A stretch of DNA of 5,638 nt from an uncultured Eubacteriales bacterium (GTDB taxonomy: Bacteria; Bacillota; Clostridia; UBA1381; UMGS1253). Shown in pieces: positions 1 to 3,748 of this stretch (positions are counted from its first letter, which is position 1; each line of letters begins with the position of its first letter). The stretch covers positions 1-5,638 of the forward strand of contig URQR01000134.1 in the NCBI GenBank assembly GCA_900550065.1, in the 5' to 3' direction. Both the position numbers and the translations under genes were made by a program. The notes beneath the pieces were generated by a model. That model worked only from the letters and a program-made list of their open reading frames with translations, did no database searches and had not been told where the DNA came from.

Positions 1-106
1 CTAAATGTTTATTTTTTGTTCTGCCGTCAGCTCTTGCGATATATTCTAATTTATCGAGTAAAATATCATTAATTCTCATTGTATATCTTTTTAAATTTTC
101 GGGCAT
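1..106 (-). CDS. Ribbon-helix-helix (Arc/CopG-like) DNA-binding protein, 5' part only
   Basis: Reading leftward from ATG at 104-106, 35 codons are visible before the window ends: MPENLKRYTMRIND..., then ILLDKLEYIARADGR, then TKNKHL. The pattern is a short basic N-terminus, a beta-strand (about residues 7-13, RYTMRIN), an amphipathic helix (about 15-26), a polar turn (ADGRT) and the start of a second helix. This matches Arc/CopG-type ribbon-helix-helix repressors, which bind operator DNA as dimers through the N-terminal strand and are often only 45-60 residues long. The start is supported by AGAGGTG (112-118 on this strand) about six bases upstream. Just upstream lie direct TGACGCA repeats and a promoter that could be autoregulated. 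The target and the C-terminus cannot be seen; it could be an orphan regulator, an antitoxin or a plasmid/ICE control protein. Confidence 0.72.
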   Translation of the reverse strand, partial: MPENLKRYTMRINDILLDKLEYIARADGRTKNKHL

Positions 107-141
107 TTTTGACACCTCTTAGACGCAATTTTAATTAACTA

Positions 142-170
142 TTGACATCATTATAGCGTTATATTATAAT
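142..170 (+). promoter_or_regulatory. Full-consensus sigma-A promoter pointing right, antisense to the left Xre gene
   Basis: TTGACA (142-147), a 17-bp spacer and TATAAT (165-170) are an exact match to the vegetative consensus. Transcription would begin near 177. No plus-strand gene follows; the RNA would run into the 3' end of the minus-strand regulator at 226-456. It shares its -10 with an opposed promoter. Confidence 0.7.
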
Positions 171-190
171 AGAATGTGAAAATGACGCAA
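163..190 (-). promoter_or_regulatory. Probable promoter of the ribbon-helix-helix gene
   Basis: On the minus strand TTGCGT (190-185), a 16-bp spacer and TATAAT (168-163) precede the gene starting at 106, giving a leader of about 50 bases. The -35 hexamer is inside a TGACGCAATT repeat, so a protein bound there would block this promoter. The -10 is part of palindromic ATTATAAT (163-170), also used by the rightward promoter. A second minus TATAAT at 155-150 lacks a good -35. Confidence 0.55.
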
Positions 191-210
191 TTGTGACGCA
201 GTTTTTTACG

Positions 211-238
211 TTAATAAAAAGAGCGTTATTTACGCTCT
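211..238 (-). terminator. Rho-independent terminator overlapping the stop codon of the left Xre gene
   Basis: On the minus strand AGAGCGT (238-232), loop AAATA, ACGCTCT (226-220), then TTTT and an AT-rich tail. The stem has seven perfect base pairs. The 5' arm encodes the final codons (Glu-Arg) and the TAA stop begins in the loop, so the terminator is embedded in the gene end. It should separate this gene from the ribbon-helix-helix gene downstream. Confidence 0.7.
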
Positions 239-456
239 ATCTTTCCATTAGGAGGTGCGGGATTATTTGTTCGCCCCAAAATATAATCCACTGATGTGCC
301 ATATAAATCAGCCAATTTGATTAAAATGTTTGTCGGAACATCATTTTCACCAGTTTCATATTTTGAATATCCTGTTTGCGACATATCCAAAATTTTTGCT
401 AATTCAGTTTGACTTAAATCTTTATCTTCTCTTAAATCCCTTAACCGATTATACAT
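226..456 (-). CDS. Xre-family helix-turn-helix regulator (left copy)
   Basis: This encodes a 76-residue cytoplasmic DNA-binding protein, essentially a lone HTH_3/Xre (lambda cI/Cro-like) domain. Residues 4-14 (RLRDLREDKDL) form helix 1; SQTELAKILDMSQTGYSKYETG (15-36) is the helix-turn-helix, followed by VP, LADLYG (48-53) and VDYILG (56-61), the usual end of this fold. The tail is short and polar, with no ligand, protease or dimerization domain. The ATG at 454-456 is preferred because GAGGTG (468-463) sits six bases upstream; an in-frame GTG at 463-465 is part of that ribosome site. The gene is about 32% G+C by hand count, much lower than its paralog at 901-1137. It ends in its own terminator. 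Its target is unknown; autoregulation is likely from its nature and the TATA-repeat promoter. Confidence 0.9.
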   Translation of the reverse strand: MYNRLRDLREDKDLSQTELAKILDMSQTGYSKYETGENDVPTNILIKLADLYGTSVDYILGRTNNPAPPNGKIERK

Positions 457-474
457 AATATACACCTCGTATAA

Positions 475-485
475 AGTATAGTATA
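475..485 (-). promoter_or_regulatory. Overlapping -10 elements upstream of the left Xre gene
   Basis: The minus strand contains two overlapping TATACT hexamers (485-480 and 480-475) 20-30 bases before the start codon, with a leader of only some 10-20 bases. No good -35 is present: TGACTG (504-499) at 18 bp is the nearest match. GTATA occurs three times in 469-485 on the plus strand, so this could also be an operator. Promoter position is inferred. Confidence 0.45.
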
Positions 486-509
486 ACCGGAAAAATTGCA
501 GTCATGCTC

Positions 510-651
510 AACCTGTTTCAGGTTAAAAAAGTGAGAATTAAGGGTTTTAGCCCCGCGCAGCGGCCGTTTCAAGGGGGTGTGGGGGGAAATCGGAATCCCC
601 CCACGTTTTTGGGCACTTTTGACTCCAAAAGTGCCACGCCGTAGGCATGGC
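510..651. repeat. Cluster of inverted repeats in the spacer between the Xre genes
   Basis: This G+C-rich stretch contains successive hairpins: AACCTG/CAGGTT (510-524); CCGC/GCGG (553-563); GTGGGGGG/CCCCCCAC (579-604); GGCACTTTTG/CAAAAGTGCC (612-635, ten perfect pairs, loop ACTC); and GCCACGCC/GGCATGGC (633-651). The last has one C-A mismatch on the plus strand that becomes a G-U pair in minus-strand RNA. No convincing gene is present; open frames here lack ribosome sites and have low-complexity translations. The appearance is that of a dispersed intergenic repeat rather than host regulatory DNA, but copy number cannot be judged from one window. Confidence 0.55.
579..610 (+). terminator. Possible rightward rho-independent terminator in the repeat block
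   Basis: GTGGGGGG (579-586) can pair with CCCCCCAC (597-604), extended by one A-T pair, around an eight-base loop, followed by G and five Ts (606-610). It would end plus-strand RNA, including any antisense RNA started at about 177. The T-run is short, so efficiency is uncertain. The minus strand has no T-run after this stem. Confidence 0.4.
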
Positions 652-673
652 AAAAATTAATTATTAGAAGAAA

Positions 674-760
674 TTAAAACCCATCGAAGAAATAACAACT
701 TGCGGTTCTGCGCCGCGCCGCAGGCACAGCAGAAGCAACTACTATCTCCTTTTTTGGCAT
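674..760 (-). CDS. Possible 28-residue small protein
   Basis: A minus-strand frame starts at ATG 758-760, five bases after GGGGTG, and ends at TAA 674-676. The predicted peptide begins MPKKEIVVASAVPAARRR and ends CYFFDGF. The ribosome site is good, but no promoter is evident, much of the frame coincides with the arm of a large inverted repeat (718-733) and G+C-rich simple sequence, and no family is recognised. It may be a chance frame inside a repeat. It is listed because it is the only frame in the 457-900 spacer with plausible translation signals. Confidence 0.2.
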   Translation of the reverse strand: MPKKEIVVASAVPAARRRTASCYFFDGF

Positions 761-813
761 AAATCACCCCTACATGTTTATGCAAAACAAGTAGCACTCT
801 GCTGTGCCTACGG
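718..813. repeat. 16-bp inverted repeat with a 64-bp loop
   Basis: CCGCAGGCACAGCAGA (718-733) is matched by TCTGCTGTGCCTACGG (798-813): 15 of 16 positions are complementary, and the odd position becomes a G-U pair in minus-strand RNA. The nine-mer TGCGCCGCG also occurs as direct copies just outside the arms (709-717 and 823-831). This is the shape of a small structured or mobile repeat, perhaps MITE-like, but no target-site duplication could be defined with confidence. Confidence 0.5.
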
Positions 814-836
814 GACGGTGTTTGCGCCGCGGACAC

Positions 837-864
837 AAAAAAAGAGCAGACCGAAGCCTGCCCT
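837..864 (-). terminator. Strong terminator of the right Xre gene
   Basis: On the minus strand AGGGCAGGC (864-856), loop TTCG and GTCTGCTCT (851-843) form nine pairs including two G-U pairs, followed by six Ts (842-837). The stable UUCG-type tetraloop and T-run make this a convincing rho-independent terminator 36 bases after the stop codon. Confidence 0.85.
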
Positions 865-900
865 TCTTTTGCGCCCCTGTTACGAAAAATAAAACTGTGC

Positions 901-1137
901 TTATTTGGGACGGTACGGCTCCTTATACTCGGATAGTCCGAGTATGTAGTCAACCGTGACACCATAGTACGCTGCGAGCGCAACAATGATGCCGACCGGG
1001 ACTTGGCGCAGACCGCGTTCGTATTTGGAGTAGAGCGACTGGTCACACATTAAATAATTCGCGATTGTTTGCTGTGTGAGGTCTGCGTCTTCCCTCAAGT
1101 CCCTGATTCTGAGTTTGATTTCTGGTTTGTTTGCCAT
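901..1137 (-). CDS. Xre-family helix-turn-helix regulator (right copy)
   Basis: This encodes a 78-residue single-domain DNA-binding protein. RIRDLREDADL (10-20) is helix 1; TQQTIANYLMCDQSLYSKYERG (21-42) is the helix-turn-helix; VP, LAAYYG and VDYILG complete the Xre fold, with a short YKEPYRPK tail. It aligns without gaps to residues 4-61 of the left Xre protein, with 32 of 58 identical by eye. The ATG at 1135-1137 follows AGGTG about eight bases upstream. The gene is about 49% G+C. It is divergent from the four-cysteine gene at 1248, with 110 bp between start codons, an arrangement typical of a repressor controlling itself and the opposite gene. TAGGAC boxes in that gap are candidate binding sites. 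The target relationship is inferred. Confidence 0.9.
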   Translation of the reverse strand: MANKPEIKLRIRDLREDADLTQQTIANYLMCDQSLYSKYERGLRQVPVGIIVALAAYYGVTVDYILGLSEYKEPYRPK

Positions 1138-1155
1138 ATGTTATCACCTGCCTTT

Positions 1156-1161
1156 ATTATA
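1156..1161 (-). promoter_or_regulatory. -10 element of the right Xre gene
   Basis: A perfect minus-strand TATAAT (1161-1156) lies 18 bases before the start codon, implying a leader of only about 12 bases with the ribosome site inside it. No good -35 is seen at 16-18 bp (CAATAG at 17). The adjacent ATAGGACAA box (1164-1172) would overlap RNA polymerase on this promoter. Confidence 0.5.
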
Positions 1162-1163
1162 CT

Positions 1164-1207
1164 ATAGGACAATTTCACCTATTGACTTTTTGGACTAATG
1201 GTCCTAC
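1164..1207. promoter_or_regulatory. Candidate operator boxes (TAGGAC) in the divergent control region
   Basis: ATAGGACAA (1164-1172) and, inverted, TGGTCCTAC (1199-1207, reading GTAGGACCA on the other strand) flank the rightward -35. A related GGAC (1192-1195) forms a GGAC/GTCC inverted repeat with 1201-1204, filling the spacer of the rightward promoter. Exact or near copies recur at 1461-1469 (ATAGGACAA) and 1562-1570 (ATAGGATAA). The position over both promoters suggests sites for the adjacent Xre protein; binding is inferred. Confidence 0.45.
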
Positions 1208-1210
1208 AAT
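1182..1210 (+). promoter_or_regulatory. Promoter of the four-cysteine small protein gene
   Basis: TTGACT (1182-1187), a 17-bp spacer and TACAAT (1205-1210) closely match the sigma-A consensus. The expected start near 1217 gives a leader of about 30 bases containing AAAGGGG. The inverted TAGGAC box overlaps the -10 hexamer, so occupancy would be expected to repress. Confidence 0.7.
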
Positions 1211-1247
1211 AAAATATAATTTAGTATATGAGAAAGGGGCGCGCATT

Positions 1248-1454
1248 ATGTCAAATATATCAAGAAAGCAAAAAATACAGAAAACAGGTGACGAAAGTGT
1301 GATAAGAACATGTTTATCGTGTAAGTATTATATACCGCATTATATTAAGGTTGGAAACGAGTTTAAGGTGAGTGCATTTGGACACTGTACCTATCCGCAG
1401 ATAAAAAGCAGAACCGCGGATAAGCTTGCGTGTGCGTACTATAAAGAGCGTTAA
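1248..1454 (+). CDS. Small four-cysteine protein of unknown function
   Basis: This encodes a 68-residue protein, start ATG 1248-1250, with AAAGGGG (1233-1239) eight bases upstream. The N-terminus is basic (MSNISRKQKIQK). Four cysteines occur as CLSC (22 and 25), GHC (47) and AC (62), each followed within a few residues by aromatic or proline residues (CKYY, CTYP, CAYY). The spacing suggests one metal site, zinc or possibly iron-sulfur, holding a compact fold. There is no signal peptide or membrane segment, so a cytoplasmic location is likely. I do not recognise a named family. It has its own promoter and terminator and is divergent from the right Xre gene, so it is probably the principal gene controlled by that regulator. 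It might be a small adaptor or a nucleic-acid-binding zinc-ribbon protein, but nothing visible decides this. Confidence 0.75.
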   Translation: MSNISRKQKIQKTGDESVIRTCLSCKYYIPHYIKVGNEFKVSAFGHCTYPQIKSRTADKLACAYYKER

Positions 1455-1472
1455 ACGAAAATAGGACAAAAA

Positions 1473-1502
1473 GGCGGGAATAGGTTTCCCGTCTTTTTTT
1501 TT
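1473..1502 (+). terminator. Rho-independent terminator of the four-cysteine gene
   Basis: GGCGGGAA (1473-1480), loop TAGGT, TTCCCGTC (1486-1493), then nine Ts (1494-1502). The stem has eight pairs including one G-U. This is a strong terminator, 18 bases after the stop, isolating the gene from the deacetylase. Confidence 0.9.
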
Positions 1503-1601
1503 GTGGACGTGCAGGGCTTGTGCGAATCTTTTTACGCGGAAATAAAGGGCGGCGCTGCGGCATAGGATAAAAAGAGAATAATGGCGAAGGAGATGCGAAT
1601 T

Positions 1602-2477
1602 ATGTACCGGTTTATTATCATAAAAAAACGTGTGGCGCTCCTGTGTGCGCTGCTGCTTGCACTGACGCTTGCGGGAGGAATATGCTTTGCGGCGGCTGGT
1701 GTCGTTACGACGCAGGAGGAGCTCCCGCCGCAGGAGGGGGTACGCCTGCCGGTGCTGATGTATCACAGTGTGCTCAAGAATACGTCCTCGGCGGGAAAGT
1801 ATGTCATTTCGCCCGACACGTTTGAAAGTGACCTGAAATATTTAAAGGAGCACGGCTATACATCCGTTCTGTGCGGAGTGGTAATTGCCTACGTGAAAAA
1901 TGGGGGCACTCTGCCGGAAAAGCCGGTCATGCTTACGCTTGACGATGGGTATTTAAATAACCTGACCTACGTTGTGCCGCTTTTGGAGCAGTATGACATG
2001 AAAGCGGTTATATCGGTGGTGGGGAGCTATGCGGAGCGTTTTTCGGCGGACCATAATCCGAATTATTCGTACTTTTCGTTTGACGATATTACCGAATGTA
2101 TCAATTCCGGCCGAATTGAGATTGGGAACCATACCTACGATATGCATAAGCAGGGGGAGCGGCGCGGTTCGATGAAAAAGCGCGGCGAGAGCGACGCGGC
2201 GTACGAGAAAGCGCTAAGCGAGGACTTGCAGAAAACACAGGATTTACTAATGGAACACTGCAAAATTAAGCCGCGTGTTTTTGCCTATCCGTTCGGCGCG
2301 GTTAGCAACGCCTCAGAAGATATTGTAAAAAAGCTTGGTTTTGAGATGTCGCTCGGCTGCGGTGAAAACGTAAACCTTATTACGCCGGGCGACGAATCAA
2401 AACTCTACCATATGTGCCGGTTTAACCGTGCGAGCGGAATCAGCACGGAAAAATTTATGGAGCGAATTGAGCGGTAG
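1602..2477 (+). CDS. Membrane-anchored or secreted polysaccharide deacetylase (NodB domain, CE4)
   Basis: This encodes a 291-residue enzyme predicted to remove N-acetyl (or other acyl) groups from a surface polysaccharide or peptidoglycan outside the membrane. Residues 1-10 are basic, followed by a hydrophobic signal or anchor segment (about 11-33). PVLMYHSV (50-57) opens the catalytic region. TLDDGY (112-117) is the CE4 motif 1 with both aspartates; GNHTYDMH (175-182) supplies metal-binding H177 and H182; FAYPFG (227-232) is motif 3. All key residues are present. The ATG at 1602 is preferred because AAGGAG (1587-1592) precedes it by nine bases; an in-frame ATG at 1581 would add seven residues but has only a weak ribosome site. 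No clear promoter or terminator is seen. The glycosyltransferase 84 bp downstream suggests a shared envelope-polysaccharide role. The exact substrate is unknown. Confidence 0.9.
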   Translation: MYRFIIIKKRVALLCALLLALTLAGGICFAAAGVVTTQEELPPQEGVRLPVLMYHSVLKNTSSAGKYVISPDTFESDLKYLKEHGYTSVLCGVVIAYVKNGGTLPEKPVMLTLDDGYLNNLTYVVPLLEQYDMKAVISVVGSYAERFSADHNPNYSYFSFDDITECINSGRIEIGNHTYDMHKQGERRGSMKKRGESDAAYEKALSEDLQKTQDLLMEHCKIKPRVFAYPFGAVSNASEDIVKKLGFEMSLGCGENVNLITPGDESKLYHMCRFNRASGISTEKFMERIER

Positions 2478-2497
2478 AAGCAGGCTGCCGGTTTCTG

Positions 2498-2526
2498 TTG
2501 CAAAGCCGTTTTCATAGTGCTATAAT
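2498..2526 (+). promoter_or_regulatory. Strong promoter of the glycosyltransferase gene
   Basis: TTGCAA (2498-2503), 17 bp, TATAAT (2521-2526), with TGC immediately before the -10 (extended -10). The start near 2533 gives a leader of about 29 bases. No terminator lies between the deacetylase and this site, so read-through is also possible. Confidence 0.75.
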
Positions 2527-2561
2527 GAATAAAAATAGAAATGATAACGGGAGGGGCGGCG

Positions 2562-3665
2562 ATGAAGCAGGGGAAAAAGCGTGCAATATTGCACTTTGCG
2601 TCGTATTACGCGCCGTACCGGGGCAATTTTATCAGCTCGCTGGCTCGGCTTGCGGCGTTTTTTGCGTGCGACGGGATTGAAACGGTCTATGTCTTCCCGG
2701 CAGAGGCGAAAGAGCTTGCATGGGCACAGGAAATGCTGCAAAACGGAGAAGCCGTCTACTTTTTAGCGGACAGCCCCGGGAAAAGTGTGAAACTTCTTCG
2801 CGATACAATTGAGCGACACAATGTAGTAGCAGTCCATACGCATTTTAGCGAAACGAGATATAACTTACTTATCAAACGAGCATTGTACGGAAAGAAAATC
2901 AAATGGATTCGTCACGTTCACAGCGCATACCGCTATGCCGGTGCACTCAAAGAGCCGCTAAAGCGGTTTGCAGAGCCGTGCGACTGTGTGATTACCTGCA
3001 ACGATAAAATCGCGGAGGATATGGCGCTGCATGGATATAGTCGGCAGATGCTCTGTCCGGTTTATAACGGGGTGGATTTTACGCGGCTTGATACATATGA
3101 AACGCTGACACATGCACAGCTTGGCATCACCGCGGATACACAGCTCGTGATGATGTTTGGATACAATACGCAGATTAAAGGCGTCGACCTTGCGGTCGAA
3201 GCAGTCAAATGTCTCCGTGAAACCTGTGACATTTGCTTAATGCTCGTCGCGGCAAGCAATATTGAACGGGTCAAAGCCGATATTGCGGCGCAGTGCGGCG
3301 GCAATCTGCCGCCATGGATTTTGTTGCTCCCGCCCCGCGATGATATTGCCTCATATTATCATGCCGCGGATATCTTTCTGTCCGCAAGCCGGACAGAAAG
3401 CTTTTGTTACGCACTTTTAGAGGCGCAGTACTGCGAATGTTATGCAGTAGCAAGCAAGATTCCGGGGCATATGCGGGTTGCGTCTATGTTTGAAAGTGAG
3501 GACGCGGCTGCGCTTGCAAACGCCCTTGCAGGCGCTATAAATATGAATGCAGACGAGCGGGAGGCGGTTTTGCAGCAGCAGAAGAAAGCGGTGATGGAAC
3601 AGCACTCCGTTGACCGATGGGCGCGGCAAGTGCGGCAGGTATACCGTGATAAACTTGGAATTTAA
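2562..3665 (+). CDS. GT-B glycosyltransferase (family 4-like)
   Basis: This encodes a 367-residue cytoplasmic enzyme without membrane segments, predicted to transfer a sugar from a nucleotide-sugar donor to a growing glycan or lipid acceptor. The N-terminal Rossmann half begins with ILHFASYYAPYRGNF (9-23) and contains VHTHFSETRY (91-100), an acceptor-side motif. The linker carries PVYNGVDF (166-173). The C-terminal donor half has MFGYNTQIKGVDLAVEA (198-214), LPPRDDIASYYHAADIFLSAS (256-276) and the E-x7-E motif (E279, E287) in TESFCYALLEA, characteristic of GT4-type retaining enzymes. Length is normal. The ATG at 2562 follows GGGAGG by seven bases; an upstream in-frame ATG at 2541 lies before that site and is unlikely. 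It has its own promoter and follows a polysaccharide deacetylase, suggesting surface polysaccharide or glycolipid synthesis. Sugar specificity cannot be read. A perfect 11-bp hairpin lies within the coding sequence. Confidence 0.9.
   Translation: MKQGKKRAILHFASYYAPYRGNFISSLARLAAFFACDGIETVYVFPAEAKELAWAQEMLQNGEAVYFLADSPGKSVKLLRDTIERHNVVAVHTHFSETRYNLLIKRALYGKKIKWIRHVHSAYRYAGALKEPLKRFAEPCDCVITCNDKIAEDMALHGYSRQMLCPVYNGVDFTRLDTYETLTHAQLGITADTQLVMMFGYNTQIKGVDLAVEAVKCLRETCDICLMLVAASNIERVKADIAAQCGGNLPPWILLLPPRDDIASYYHAADIFLSASRTESFCYALLEAQYCECYAVASKIPGHMRVASMFESEDAAALANALAGAINMNADEREAVLQQQKKAVMEQHSVDRWARQVRQVYRDKLGI
3374..3400. repeat. Perfect 11-bp inverted repeat inside the glycosyltransferase gene
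   Basis: CTTTCTGTCCG (3374-3384) and CGGACAGAAAG (3390-3400) are exact inverted copies around a five-base loop, followed by CTTTTGTT. It encodes residues around IFLSASRTES, next to the conserved E-x7-E motif. The T-run is too short for a confident terminator call. Confidence 0.7.
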
Positions 3666-3682
3666 AATTTATGATAAATTTT
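3664..3682. promoter_or_regulatory. 19-bp palindrome upstream of the copper ATPase promoter
   Basis: AAAATTTAT-G-ATAAATTTT is a perfect 9-1-9 inverted repeat starting in the stop codon of the glycosyltransferase and overlapping the first two bases of the -35 below. It may be an operator. It does not match the CopY box (TACA-N2-TGTA) or a CsoR-type G+C-centred box. CAAATTTG (3695-3702) is a second, shorter palindrome in the spacer. Confidence 0.35.
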
Positions 3683-3710
3683 GGTTAGTGGCGACAAATT
3701 TGGGTATAGT
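3681..3710 (+). promoter_or_regulatory. Likely promoter of the copper ATPase gene
   Basis: TTGGTT (3681-3686), 18 bp, TATAGT (3705-3710), with a start expected near 3717 and a leader of about 32 bases containing the ribosome site. The -35 is moderate. No convincing terminator separates it from the glycosyltransferase gene. Confidence 0.5.
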
Positions 3711-3748
3711 ATAAATTGGAAAGATTTTATGAGTAAGAGGGTGTTGGG

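Larger units (their letters stand above)
120..203. repeat. Three direct copies of an 11-bp GACGCA repeat, probable operator
   Basis: Three similar 11-mers occur in the same orientation: TAGACGCAATT (120-130), ATGACGCAATT (182-192) and GTGACGCAGTT (193-203). The last two are directly adjacent, so their GACGCA cores are 11 bp apart, about one helical turn. The first is 62 bp away, close to six turns. The pair covers the -35 region of the leftward promoter and the single copy lies just upstream of the Shine-Dalgarno of the ribbon-helix-helix gene. Short direct repeats at about one-turn spacing are typical binding sites of ribbon-helix-helix dimers, so autorepression is the simplest reading. That role is inferred. 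Confidence 0.6.

Noticed and set aside
250..320. Plus-strand AGGAGGTG (250-257) followed by TTG and a 17-codon frame, which could be a leader peptide on the antisense RNA
   Set aside because: The AGGAGG is explained by adjacent proline codons (CCT CCT) of the left Xre gene read in reverse; the frame is very short with a weak start.
1..456. Type II toxin-antitoxin pair formed by the Xre and ribbon-helix-helix genes
   Set aside because: Both are DNA-binding types, separated by a terminator and 120 bp; no toxin-like gene is visible in the window, although one could lie left of position 1.
226..465. Xre start at the GTG codon 463-465
   Set aside because: That GTG is part of the GAGGTG ribosome site serving the ATG at 454-456.
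469..660. CRISPR-like or satellite array in the spacer between the Xre genes
   Set aside because: The repeats are different hairpins, not regularly spaced copies of one unit, and no unique spacers are present.
657..1046. 129-codon minus-strand open frame overlapping the right Xre gene
   Set aside because: It overlaps the well-supported regulator and its terminator in another frame, has no ribosome site and its translation is rich in Arg/Ser without domain features.
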